NCBI GenBank assembly: GCA_038254585.1 | Contig: JBBSGA010000015.1 | Span: 1-34,628 of the forward strand | DNA from: JBBSGA01 sp038254585 | GTDB taxonomy: Bacteria > Chloroflexota > Chloroflexia > Chloroflexales > Kallotenuaceae | Direction of reading: 5' to 3' | DNA: 34,628 nt | Shown here: positions 1-7,710 of the stretch, one piece after another | How positions within the stretch are numbered: position 1 is the first letter of the stretch | Layout: every line of letters starts with the position of its first letter | Program-made: the position numbers and the translations under genes | Notes under the pieces: generated by a model | Seen by the model: only the letters and a program-made list of their open reading frames with translations | Database searches by the model: none | Told to the model about the DNA's origin: nothing

Positions 1-81
1 CCGCGGCCGCATCACCTCGGTCTGCGGCACCGTCAGCGCCGGCCGCGGGGCAAACTCCCGCAGCAAAAGATCCTGCGACAT
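1..81 (-). CDS. 5' end of a gene leaving the window; possible amidohydrolase
   Basis: An open frame of 27 codons runs off the left edge. It begins at the ATG complementary to 79-81, with GGAG just upstream on the minus strand. The visible start reads MSQDLLLREFAPRPALTV, a Pro/Arg-rich leader. Similar leaders precede the TIM-barrel of some amidohydrolase-family proteins (metal-dependent hydrolases), but no catalytic motif lies inside the window. The frame and ribosome site are seen directly; the family is a guess from resemblance of the leader. It is divergent from the toxin-antitoxin pair that follows. Confidence 0.45.
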   Translation of the reverse strand, partial: MSQDLLLREFAPRPALTVPQTEVMRPR

Positions 82-222
82 CACTCCTGCTCCATTCACT
101 ACCGGCCGGGCGCCGTCCAAAACACTCCCGATTCTGGCGCCCGGCTCATCCGCCCCAGGATACCAGACCGCCGGCACCCCTCCGAAGCCTCTCGTGTCTT
201 CTATGCATCAGCAGGCTGAAGT

Positions 223-251
223 TTGCTCATAACGCCGCCGCCGGATACACT
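223..251 (+). promoter_or_regulatory. Candidate sigma-70 promoter of the first toxin-antitoxin pair
   Basis: TTGCTC (223-228), a 17-base spacer and TACACT (246-251) lie about 125 bases before the antitoxin start. Both hexamers are imperfect, so this is only a candidate. Confidence 0.3.
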
Positions 252-376
252 GCCGTAGCAGATTTTCTCCGGTCCTGGTGCCGAGGATACCTGTAGATGT
301 CACACTTCAAGTCCGGCAGCACCACGTCTTGATGCTCCCGGCGGAGCTCAGCGCAAAATATAGCGGAGGCGTCGCC

Positions 377-718
377 ATGGCCATTGTCATCGAAGCGATC
401 TATGAAAACGGTGTGCTCAAGCCTCTAGACACGGAGAGGCTCAAGGAGCATCATCGCTATCGCTTGATTACCGAAGAGATCGAGGCACCCGAGACGCAGG
501 CCGATCCGCAGTTGGGCGCAGAGTTGGAGCGCCGCACGACTATTCTGCTCGACGGCCGGCGAATTGTGAATCTGGCAGGGATTCTTGCGGGCGAGACATC
601 CCCAATCTTGGATGGCGAGGATCCGATTGCGGAGGCTCTGGGGGACCTGCGCCGCTCGCGGGCTGCTCAGTTTGAAGGCGAGTTGGGGGAACACTTCCCG
701 ACCAGCTCGGAGCCGTAG
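377..718 (+). CDS. DUF104 / AF2212-like antitoxin of a type II toxin-antitoxin pair
   Basis: A 113-residue protein. The first 30 residues (MAIVIEAIYENGVLKPLD...) match the pattern of the AF2212-like small beta-barrel antitoxins (DUF104), which typically begin with an IEAIYENGV[FL]KPL strand. The usual family length is 60-80 residues, so the C-terminal 70 residues, acidic and Glu-rich, are an extension that may wrap the toxin. The start at 377 is preferred over upstream GTG starts because GGAGG sits 7-8 bases before it. The stop codon is followed directly by the ATG of a PIN-domain gene, so the two are translationally coupled. The expected role is neutralising the toxin and repressing the operon; the latter is inferred from the family, and no operator was identified. 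Confidence 0.72.
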   Translation: MAIVIEAIYENGVLKPLDTERLKEHHRYRLITEEIEAPETQADPQLGAELERRTTILLDGRRIVNLAGILAGETSPILDGEDPIAEALGDLRRSRAAQFEGELGEHFPTSSEP

Positions 719-1123
719 ATGGACTATGTTGCCGACACACATTCAACTCTCTGGCATCTCTTTGGTCCTCCCCGTCTCGGATCAGGTGCGCGGGCCGCAT
801 TTGAGTCGAGTTCCGTAGGTAGCTCCAGGATTTGCCTCCCCGCTGTTGTAATAGCCGAGATGATCATGGTGATCGAGAGAGGCCGGCTCCCTCCTGTGAC
901 GATGCCCCAGCTACTTACCCAGCTGCAGGTCATGCAGAGCAGCACCAACTATGTGCTCCTCCCCTTACTACCACAGACGGTCATCGCCAGCCGGACGTTT
1001 AGCAGTATTCCCGACATTTTTGACCGCCTGATCGTGACGGAAGCCCATCAGCTGAGCATGCCGCTCATTACGCGCGATCAGGATATTCGGACACTCAATG
1101 TCGTGCCCACCGTTTGGGATTAG
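719..1123 (+). CDS. PIN-domain (VapC-like) ribonuclease toxin
   Basis: A 134-residue protein of normal PIN-domain size. The acidic residues expected around a Mg2+ or Mn2+ site are visible: Asp6 in VADTHSTLWHL, Glu43 in VVIAEM, Asp in the IPDIFDRLIV segment, and Asp residues in LITRDQDI. PIN toxins of this group cut specific RNAs (often tRNA or rRNA) when freed from the antitoxin. The ATG follows the antitoxin stop with no gap, which supports a bicistronic module. It converges on the NurA gene with only 24 bases between the two stops. The RNA target cannot be deduced from sequence. Confidence 0.8.
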   Translation: MDYVADTHSTLWHLFGPPRLGSGARAAFESSSVGSSRICLPAVVIAEMIMVIERGRLPPVTMPQLLTQLQVMQSSTNYVLLPLLPQTVIASRTFSSIPDIFDRLIVTEAHQLSMPLITRDQDIRTLNVVPTVWD

Positions 1124-1147
1124 AGCCATTCTAGGTTATAAGGAGCG

Positions 1148-2323
1148 CTACAGCCCCGGCCGGAGCTTCGAGCTCGATTTCGCGGAGCGGGCGAGCGCGA
1201 CGTCTTCGGCCGTGAGGAGCCGCTCGACGAGCGATTGGAGCTGCCGCCGGTCGCCTTCGTGGATCACCGCCTGCTCGTGCGCGCGCTGCAGCGCCACCGG
1301 GTACTGCATGCCCCGGCGGCACTGGTCGTAGATCGCGGCGTGCAGCAGGTCCAAATCGCCCTCCGCGGCCCATGCCGGGAACTCCACGCGCGCGATCTCG
1401 CGCCCGACCTTGAGGTAGAAGAACTGGATCGTGTGCGGGTGCGGGTATTCCTCGACGTTGATCTTGGACATCGACTGGAAGCGCGCGCTGCGCTGCCCGT
1501 CCGTGAGCAGCCCGTCGAAGAGCAGGTGGTCCAGCACGCCGCGGTAGGGGCTGGCGGAGCGCTTCGGGTAGTCGGTCTTCCAGCGCGCCACATCGCCCTT
1601 GACGTGCAGGAACTTGATCAGCCCCGCCACCTCCGGCGAGCGCGGCCGGCTGAGGTAGCTCGCCAGCGGGCACGGCATCGCCCGCATCGTCTCCATGAAG
1701 CTCAGGTAGTCGCCCAGGAAATGGCTCTGCAGCCATGGATCGAAGCCCTGCAGCGTCCAGCGGATCAGCGTGCCGTCCTGCAGCGCGACCCGCGGAAGCT
1801 CCGGCGACAAGCCCAGCGCCGCCTCGGCCAGGCCCAGCCCCTCGTAGAGGTCGCGATGCGCCGCCAGCACCTGCCCCGCGACCGTGTACTCGCGTCCGCT
1901 GCGCGGGTCCTGGATCGTCAGGTCGGCCTCACGGAAGCCAAGCGTCGGCTTAGTGTCGGCCAGGAATGATGCGTCGGGCCCATAGCTGAGCGCGACGCGC
2001 CCGATGTTGACCACCCAGCAGTCGGCGATGCCGTGGCGGTCGACGTCGATCTGCGATCCGTCGGCTGCCGCCACCGCATAGGCGCGCGGGCAGGGCGGCC
2101 GATCGTACACCGCCGCCATCGGCTCGAGCGGCTTTCCGATCAGCCAAGCTTGCTCGCGCCGCGCATCTTCCACCGCGTCGCGCCAGAACTCCCAGTCCGC
2201 GGATTCAGCCTCCAGCAGCTCGCGCGCGGCCCGCAGCCGGTCGGCAAGCGTGGCCGCTTCACCCCCCAGCGCCCGCGCCATCTCCCGCACCTGCCCGCTC
2301 AGCAGCAGCATGTCCAGGCTCAC
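1148..2323 (-). CDS. nurA: NurA-domain 5'-3' nuclease
   Basis: About 391 residues. NurA nucleases work with the HerA translocase to resect DNA ends; they are best known from archaea but also occur in Chloroflexi and other bacteria. Visible here are the two hallmark Asp-containing strands, AADGSQ (Asp near residue 88) and LQDGTL (Asp near 183), and the late segment YPVALQRAHEQAVI followed by HEGD, which forms the end of the fold. The start is placed at GTG 2323-2321 because it overlaps the TGA of the upstream gene (GTGA), a typical coupled junction; an ATG at 2347 is possible but lies inside that gene. HerA is encoded in this window near 29.7-31.3 kb, not adjacent. Confidence 0.8.
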   Translation of the reverse strand: MSLDMLLLSGQVREMARALGGEAATLADRLRAARELLEAESADWEFWRDAVEDARREQAWLIGKPLEPMAAVYDRPPCPRAYAVAAADGSQIDVDRHGIADCWVVNIGRVALSYGPDASFLADTKPTLGFREADLTIQDPRSGREYTVAGQVLAAHRDLYEGLGLAEAALGLSPELPRVALQDGTLIRWTLQGFDPWLQSHFLGDYLSFMETMRAMPCPLASYLSRPRSPEVAGLIKFLHVKGDVARWKTDYPKRSASPYRGVLDHLLFDGLLTDGQRSARFQSMSKINVEEYPHPHTIQFFYLKVGREIARVEFPAWAAEGDLDLLHAAIYDQCRRGMQYPVALQRAHEQAVIHEGDRRQLQSLVERLLTAEDVALARSAKSSSKLRPGL

Positions 2324-3495
2324 AGGGCATCGATGCGCGCGATCCACCGCTCCGGGTTACGGATCTCCTCGAGGTTCGGCAGGTTTCCGGCATGGTGCCA
2401 GACGCGCGTGGCGAAACCGATCCCGCGCTTCTCGACCACGCTGTCCACGAAGCGCTGGCCTTCGGCATACTGCGCCAGCTTGAGGTCCATCCCGGTGATG
2501 CGGTTGAAGAGCTGCTCGGCAACCGATCGCCGGCTCTTGCGCTGCTCGATGCGGTGCTCGATCTCTTCGAAGTTCGGCAGAATTTCCTTGCCGATCGCGT
2601 TCATGATGTGGTTCGAGTAGCCCTCGACCAGCGACATCAGCGCCTGGAGCTCGTTGAAGATCGCGCGCTGGTCGGGCGTGAGCACCATCTCCATCCAGTG
2701 CTGGCCTTTGCCCCAGTTCTCCATGATCCGCTGCAGCAGCGGCCCGATCCCGGCCCGCAGCGACTGCAGCTGGTCGTTGAGCTGGTCGAAGTAGCGCCGC
2801 AGCAGCCCGTTGAAGTGCTCGCGCACCCATGGGTAGGCCTCGAACTCGTAGGCGTGTGTCGTCTCGTGCAGCGCGATCCAGAGGCGGAAGTCGTGGCCGT
2901 TGAGGCCGAGCGTATGCTGGATCTTGGCGATGTTCGGCTCGACGAAGTAGAGCGAGCCCGGGGTCGGCTCGGCCGCCAGCAGCGACAGGTCATACTGTCC
3001 CAGCACCTTGCGCGCGAGCACACCCAGCAGCACGCCGAGCTGGATGCTCATCACGCGCTGGTTGATGCCCGACGCCAGCATCGTCCCGACGGTCTGCGCC
3101 GTCGCGTTCTTGCGGTAGATCTCCTCGATGAACTTGAAGAGCTCCGCGAAGTTGAAGATATTTGCTTCGAGCCACTCGGCGCGGTCTACCACCAGGATGC
3201 GCTGCACCGGCTCGGGCAGGTCGACGCTGAGGTAGCGCGCGATTAGCGGCTCCGAGCGGCGCACCATCTCCGTATACTCTGCCTGGGCCGCGCTGCGTCC
3301 GTGAACCGGGGCCTGGTCCGACTGCGACGTTCGGATCGACATCCGCCGCACCAGGTTCCAATCGATCAGCCGGTTCTCGTCCGTGCTTTCCGGGCGCTTC
3401 CGGCTCGCGACGTAGCTCGCTCCCAGGCCGGCCACCGCGCCCGCGATCAGGATCGTGCCGAGCCGCCGCATATCATTGTTTGCCAGTCGTGGCAT
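2320..3495 (-). CDS. Putative zinc-dependent metalloprotease, DUF2342 / F420-associated hydrolase family
   Basis: 391 residues. A short hydrophobic N-terminal stretch (TILIAGAVAGLGASYVA) could be a membrane anchor. The core carries HETTH (about residues 210-214), an HExxH zinc motif, in the context LWIALHETTHAYEFEAYPWV. This context, the long helical flanks and the length match the DUF2342 proteins annotated as zinc-dependent metalloproteases or coenzyme-F420-associated hydrolases; the family's substrate is unknown. The start at 3495 is chosen because GAGGAG lies 8-10 bases upstream; an earlier in-frame ATG (3534) lies inside an intergenic palindrome and has no such site. It is coupled to nurA by the GTGA overlap, so the two are probably co-expressed. 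Confidence 0.75.
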   Translation of the reverse strand: MPRLANNDMRRLGTILIAGAVAGLGASYVASRKRPESTDENRLIDWNLVRRMSIRTSQSDQAPVHGRSAAQAEYTEMVRRSEPLIARYLSVDLPEPVQRILVVDRAEWLEANIFNFAELFKFIEEIYRKNATAQTVGTMLASGINQRVMSIQLGVLLGVLARKVLGQYDLSLLAAEPTPGSLYFVEPNIAKIQHTLGLNGHDFRLWIALHETTHAYEFEAYPWVREHFNGLLRRYFDQLNDQLQSLRAGIGPLLQRIMENWGKGQHWMEMVLTPDQRAIFNELQALMSLVEGYSNHIMNAIGKEILPNFEEIEHRIEQRKSRRSVAEQLFNRITGMDLKLAQYAEGQRFVDSVVEKRGIGFATRVWHHAGNLPNLEEIRNPERWIARIDAL

Positions 3496-3514
3496 CTTTG
3501 GATCTCCTCGAAAA

Positions 3515-3589
3515 AACGCGCACCACGGAGACACGGAGAAGAAAACCTTTACACTCGCTCCGTCTCTCTGTGCCTCCGTGGTGCGCGTT
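3515..3589. repeat. 75-bp intergenic palindrome, possible selB terminator or mobile palindromic element
   Basis: A perfect 16-bp inverted repeat (3515-3530 with 3574-3589, arm AACGCGCACCACGGAG) encloses a loop containing further partly complementary copies of ACACGGAG / CTCCGT. It starts 6 bases beyond the selB stop codon. On the minus strand no U-run follows, so it is not a textbook intrinsic terminator. The ACCACGGAGACACGGAG style recalls dispersed palindromic repeats of bacterial genomes; a second element of similar style lies at 29546-29610. Confidence 0.65.
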
Positions 3590-3595
3590 ACTTCG

Positions 3596-5491
3596 TCAAT
3601 ATTTCACGCGTACGTCGCCGACGCGTCGTGTGATCTTGCGCTCGTCGAGGTGTTCGAGGAAGGCGAGCGCGTACTTGCGGCTCGTCGCGAACTGGTCGCG
3701 AAGCGTGGCGACTGTTACCTCGCCGCCCTCGTCGAGCCGGCGTTGTGTCCATTCTACCAGCTTCGTATATCCTTCGTGTGAAAAGAGAACGTCCGGGCTG
3801 ACTCGCACGAGCTGCCCACTTTCGATCAGATAGCCGGTCAGGTCGGCGCCCGCGGCCTCCCATTCCTGCCGCGCCGGCGGGCTGAACGGCGCCGCGGCGA
3901 AGTCGCGCAGCAGCCGATCCACCGTCGCACGCTGCGTGCCCGTGAGCTTCGGCGCGAAATCCGGGAGCCGCACGCTCTGCTCGCCGGCGGCGACGGTGCC
4001 CTCGTGCTCGAGCAGCTGCAGCACCTCGTTGAAGGCCCGCGGCGAGCGCAGGCCGCTCTTGCTCTTGAGCTCCTCGCGCGGCATGCCGGCTCGCAGCGGG
4101 CTGCGCTTGTGAAACGCCGCCAGCGTCGCGTCGATCAGACCGGCCAGTCGTGTCCAGGCGCTCTGCGCGATCAACAGCGTATCCGCGGCGACAGTCGCCC
4201 CGTCGCCGGCGAGGTCGAGCCGCCGCAGCTGCCCGGTGCGCAGCGCCTCGTCGAGCGCCGCCTGCGCGTCCGTGGCGGCGATTCCGCTTCGCTCGCGCAG
4301 CCTGCTCCACTCGATCGGCCCGTCCTCCCCCGCGGCCTGTGCCAGCAGCTCGGCCGGCGTGCCCCGCTCCAGCGTCTCGAGCGCCTTGATGACCTCCGGG
4401 CGGAAGCGCCGGTGGCGCCGCGGATGCGCGTCGACGATCCGGCCACCGCCGATCGTTAGCGACGGCGAGGGGATGCGCACGATGCAGCGGTCGCCGCGCG
4501 CGACGGCCAGTGGACGCTCCAGCCGCAGCTGGACCCATCCCTCGCCGCCGGGAGCCAGCTCGTCGCTTGAGAGCAGCGTTACGTGACAGCCGGCTTCGGC
4601 GGCGCCCACGAAGAGGTCGAGCGCGTCGTTCTGTTCCAGTGCCCGCGGCGCGTCCGCCACCAGCCGCAGCTTCAGGTCGACCATCTCGGCCGGCTGCAGT
4701 GTGCCCGGAAAGGTTACGACGTCCCCCCGGCGGATCGCGTCGACCGGCAGCCCGGAGATGTTGACTGCCACGCGCGTCCCAGGCAGCGCGCGCTCGACTT
4801 TTTGGCCGTGCGTCTGCAGCCCACGCACCCGCGCGCGCAGCCCGTCCGGCTCGACGCTCAGCTCGTCCCCGAGCGCCAGCGGCCCATCCAACAGCGTGCC
4901 GGTCACGACCGTCCCGAAGCCGCCGACCGTAAAGACGCGGTCGACTGGCAGCCGCGGCACCCCCCGCTCGACCGTGCGTGTCGGCGTCTTGGCCAGCAGC
5001 CCGTCGAGCGCCTGCTTCAGCTCGTCGAGGCCGGCCCCTGTCCGGGCCGAGACCGCCACCTGCCGTGCTCCTTTCAGTGTTGTTCCCGCCAGCCTCTCCC
5101 GGACCTCTTCTGCCACCAGCTCGAGCCACTCGTCGTCCACTAGATCGCGCTTGGTCAGCACCACGAGGCCATGCTCGACGCCGAGCAGGTCGAGGATGTG
5201 CAGGTGCTCCGCGGTCTGCGGCATGATCCCTTCGTCGGCGGCGATCACCAGCAGCGCCGCGTCGATGCCGCCCGCGCCCGCGAGCATATTCTTGATGAAG
5301 CGCTCGTGTCCCGGCACGTCGACGATGCTGACGATCTTCCCGGATGGCAGCGCCAGCCAGGCAAAGCCGAGGTCGATCGTCATCTCCCGGCGCTGTTCCT
5401 CGGCCAGCCGGTCCGGATTGATCCCGGTCAGCGCCTCGACCAGCGTCGACTTACCATGGTCGACGTGGCCCGCGGTTCCGATTACATACAT
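3596..5491 (-). CDS. selB: Selenocysteine-specific elongation factor SelB
   Basis: 631 residues, the usual SelB length. It delivers Sec-tRNA(Sec) to UGA codons that precede a SECIS hairpin. Seen in order: G1 P-loop GHVDHGKST (8-16), switch segment REMTIDLGFAWL, G3 DVPGHERF, G4-like TKRD (instead of NKxD, usual in SelB), G5-like VSART, then EF-Tu-like beta-barrel domains 2 and 3, and C-terminal winged-helix repeats that bind SECIS RNA. GTPases with G1 GHVDHGKS and T-I-D-L-G-F-A-W are characteristic of SelB rather than EF-Tu. The start is fixed by the conserved MYVIGTAGHVDHGKS. selA, selC and selD are not in the window. Its start is 16 bases downstream of the thiamine pyrophosphokinase stop, so the two likely share a transcript. 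Confidence 0.95.
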   Translation of the reverse strand: MYVIGTAGHVDHGKSTLVEALTGINPDRLAEEQRREMTIDLGFAWLALPSGKIVSIVDVPGHERFIKNMLAGAGGIDAALLVIAADEGIMPQTAEHLHILDLLGVEHGLVVLTKRDLVDDEWLELVAEEVRERLAGTTLKGARQVAVSARTGAGLDELKQALDGLLAKTPTRTVERGVPRLPVDRVFTVGGFGTVVTGTLLDGPLALGDELSVEPDGLRARVRGLQTHGQKVERALPGTRVAVNISGLPVDAIRRGDVVTFPGTLQPAEMVDLKLRLVADAPRALEQNDALDLFVGAAEAGCHVTLLSSDELAPGGEGWVQLRLERPLAVARGDRCIVRIPSPSLTIGGGRIVDAHPRRHRRFRPEVIKALETLERGTPAELLAQAAGEDGPIEWSRLRERSGIAATDAQAALDEALRTGQLRRLDLAGDGATVAADTLLIAQSAWTRLAGLIDATLAAFHKRSPLRAGMPREELKSKSGLRSPRAFNEVLQLLEHEGTVAAGEQSVRLPDFAPKLTGTQRATVDRLLRDFAAAPFSPPARQEWEAAGADLTGYLIESGQLVRVSPDVLFSHEGYTKLVEWTQRRLDEGGEVTVATLRDQFATSRKYALAFLEHLDERKITRRVGDVRVKY

Positions 5492-5507
5492 ATGACGGCC
5501 CTAGGGT

Positions 5508-6164
5508 TCACTTCATCTCGTGCATGACCAGCAGCACGCCGGAGCGAATCGTCACGGACGCCTGCTCGGCGGTCATTACATTGCTCACGCCGCGCGCCGG
5601 CCCGAGGACCAGCGGCTCGTCGCGCAGCGGATAGTACAGGTTCTGAGTGGTGATGCCTTCCACCCGCTCGCTCATCGGCAGCAGCGAGACCGTCTGGCCC
5701 GGCGCTCCCGTGAGGCGCGCGATCGCGTGGATCGCGAAGACCTCCCAGCCGGCATGCAGCATCCGTACGTCCACGGCAGCCAGCGCAGGATGCGTGAGCA
5801 GCTGCAGGTTTGCCAGATGCTGGTCGGGCCGCCCCCCGAGCGCGGCGAGGACCACGACGTGCTCCGCGCCGCGTTTGATCGCGTAGAGCAGCGCCAGCTC
5901 CAGGTCGGTCTCATCTTTGTGGACCGGGTGGCGCTCGACTTCGACGTCGCCCGCCTCGAGCTCCGCCAGGAGCGCTGCGGGCAGCGAGTCGAAATCGCCG
6001 ATCGCGACGTGCGGCAGGAGCCCCGCCTCTAGGAAGTGGCGCGCACCTCCGTCGGCCGCGACGCGCAGGTCGGCCGCGCGGATTAATGCCGAATAGGGCG
6101 TGAGGTCGGCGGCGGGCGCATCGGCGATCACGACGGCTGAGCGAATGGGCGGCCGCACTTCCAT
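5508..6164 (-). CDS. thiN: Thiamine pyrophosphokinase (thiamine diphosphokinase)
   Basis: 218 residues. The enzyme transfers pyrophosphate from ATP to thiamine, giving thiamine diphosphate. Family motifs are all visible: RVAADGGARHFLEAG, VAIGDFDSLP, HKDETDLELALLYA (Asp/Glu/Thr-Asp metal and ATP site), LGGRPDQHLANLQLL, and near the C-terminus GVSNVMTAEQASVTI with its thiamine-binding Ser/Asn. The start ATG at 6164 gives the normal N-terminal strand SAVVIADAP. It is followed on the same strand by selB after 16 bases. No thiamine-type riboswitch is seen upstream. Confidence 0.9.
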   Translation of the reverse strand: MEVRPPIRSAVVIADAPAADLTPYSALIRAADLRVAADGGARHFLEAGLLPHVAIGDFDSLPAALLAELEAGDVEVERHPVHKDETDLELALLYAIKRGAEHVVVLAALGGRPDQHLANLQLLTHPALAAVDVRMLHAGWEVFAIHAIARLTGAPGQTVSLLPMSERVEGITTQNLYYPLRDEPLVLGPARGVSNVMTAEQASVTIRSGVLLVMHEMK

Positions 6165-6328
6165 GGGACCGCGAATCTAGCACGCCGGCTGCCGCACGTC
6201 AACACGGCGTCGCTGAGCCGGGGCCGGTCCTTCGCTGCAGCCGGAGATTATCCTCCGGTCACTCGCGCTATCATTCGTGTCGGGACTGAGCGGCGAGAGC
6301 TTCCCTCGGATGCCGTCAACGCGATCGA

Positions 6329-7007
6329 TTGGCACTCCGCGGTAATCCACCTCTCCGGCACGGGCGCTGCACGGCACGTGCCAGGACGATCGATCTGCTG
6401 CGCTATCCGGAGGATAGGGCTGGTGGGATTATGACCAACGACGTTCCCATCGTTCCGGCGGGTCTCGCTGTCGCCGAGGCTCGACGAGCGCTGCTCGAGC
6501 AGCTCAAAGCGCCGGACTTTATCCTTCTCCAACGTGATCGCCGCCTTTATCATCATCGCTACGGCGGCAACCCTCCACGTCGCCGGGAAGACCGACATCA
6601 ACACCGCTCAAGACGCCGCTCAGGCGCTCAAGCCCGTCGCGGGCCAGTTTGCGGAAGCACTCTTCGGCGTCGGGCTCCTCGGCGCCTCGCTGCTGGCCGC
6701 GGGCGTGCTCCCCCTCGCCACGGCCTTTTCGTTAAGTGAGACCTTCGGAATGCGCAAAGGCGTGAACCTCGACTTCCGCCGCGCGCGGTTTTTCCTCGGC
6801 ACCTTCTCCGTCCTGATCGCACTCGGGGCGGCGGCTGCGCTGATCCCCGGCATACCGCTGATTAGGCTCCTGATCGGCGTGCAGGTCTTGAACGGCATCC
6901 TCCTGCCGATCATCCTTGTCTTCCTGCTGATCCTGATTAACGACGAGCGCCTCGTGGGCGGCCTGCGTAACGGCCGCCTCAATAACATCCTCGGCAAGGG
7001 GGTGTAA
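6329..7007 (+). pseudogene. Decayed Nramp-family metal transporter with an MgtE-type CBS remnant
   Basis: Two frames meet here. The first (from about 6329; ATG also at 6431) reads LLRYPEDRAGGIMTNDV followed by a helix, which is the start of an MgtE-style CBS domain and then loses similarity near 6520. The second frame (6525-7007) reads FSNVIAAFIIIATAATLH and continues for 158 residues as the C-terminal half of an Nramp (MntH-like) Mn2+/Fe2+ transporter, including ASLLAAGVLPLATAFSLSE and a last pair of membrane helices ending LINDERLVGGLRNGRLNN. The rest of the CBS domain and the N-terminal Nramp helices with the DPGN metal site are missing. The likeliest history is an internal deletion with frameshift in a CBS-Nramp fusion gene. 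A short product from GTG 6534 could still be translated but cannot transport metal as the family does. Confidence 0.7.
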
Positions 7008-7010
7008 TCC

Positions 7011-7029
7011 GGGTCGCACACTGCGACCC
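7011..7029. terminator. Hairpin between the Nramp remnant and the anti-sigma gene
   Basis: A perfect 8-bp stem (GGGTCGCA / TGCGACCC) with a 3-base loop sits between two convergent reading frames. It could end transcription from both sides, but there is no strong U-run on either strand. Confidence 0.4.
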
Positions 7030-7083
7030 GCACGATCCTCTGCCGAAGCCGTCATCTTTCTCGATGCGCCAGTCTCTCGAGCC

Positions 7084-7710
7084 TCATCCGTCGCTCAGGG
7101 CGCGGCTCCCATTCCCCTGTTGCCCCCAGATGTACCGCACGCCCGCGATGCCGGCGAGCACCAGGAGCATGCCGAAGAAGTGGAGCTCGTAATGGCGGAC
7201 CGGGCCGACCACGCTGGTGGCGCCGATGCCGCCTGCCACGCATGCCGCGGCCAGCATCAGCCACTGGGGCAGCGTCACCCGGCCGCGGTGCTGCGTCTTG
7301 GCCGCCACCGCCGCGAAGAGCAGCAAGGCGAGCAGCGGCCCAAGTGCCGGCGGCGCGGGATCTCCAGCGGCCCAGGTGGCGCCGCTAAAGACGACCACCG
7401 CCCCCGACGCGATCAGCCCGGCGAGCGTGGTGAGGAACCGCTGTCCATTTGTTACGGCGAACTGCGCGGCCTGATCGCGGGCCATGACCCCAGAGCGCGC
7501 GGCTGCATCGCCCCGCCGCGGCCGCCGCGCGCTCTGGGCGCCCGCGAGAAATCCGGCACAGTGGTCGCAGTGGGCCAGATGCGCGACCATCAGGTCGCGC
7601 GTTTTCGGGCTGACCTCTCCCTCGATATAGAGCGGCAGCAGATCCTCGATCATGGAGCATGCATTCAGATCCTGGTGCAGGCGTGTCGTCGTAGAGTCAT
7701 AGGTGGTCAT
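7084..7710 (-). CDS. Membrane-bound zinc-binding anti-sigma factor
   Basis: 208 residues. The N-terminus carries the zinc anti-sigma (ZAS) signature H44-x3-C48-x2-C51 (VAHLAHCDHCAGFL) with an upstream Cys18, in the order usual for ECF anti-sigma factors that clamp the sigma factor. Four hydrophobic segments follow (FLTTLAGLIASGAVVVF; ALGPLLALLLFAAVAA; WLMLAAACVAGGIGATSVV; LHFFGMLLVLAGIAGVRYIW), so it should sit in the cytoplasmic membrane. Its start overlaps the end of the sigma-factor gene by 14 bases, the standard sigma/anti-sigma coupling. The inducing signal is not evident. Confidence 0.85.
   Translation of the reverse strand: MTTYDSTTTRLHQDLNACSMIEDLLPLYIEGEVSPKTRDLMVAHLAHCDHCAGFLAGAQSARRPRRGDAAARSGVMARDQAAQFAVTNGQRFLTTLAGLIASGAVVVFSGATWAAGDPAPPALGPLLALLLFAAVAAKTQHRGRVTLPQWLMLAAACVAGGIGATSVVGPVRHYELHFFGMLLVLAGIAGVRYIWGQQGNGSRALSDG

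Noticed and set aside
1235..1969. Long plus-strand frame opposite nurA
   Set aside because: It is the Arg/Leu-rich mirror of a well-supported gene with no family resemblance; the same holds for the long frames opposite selB, the zinc protease, glyS and the glycosidase.
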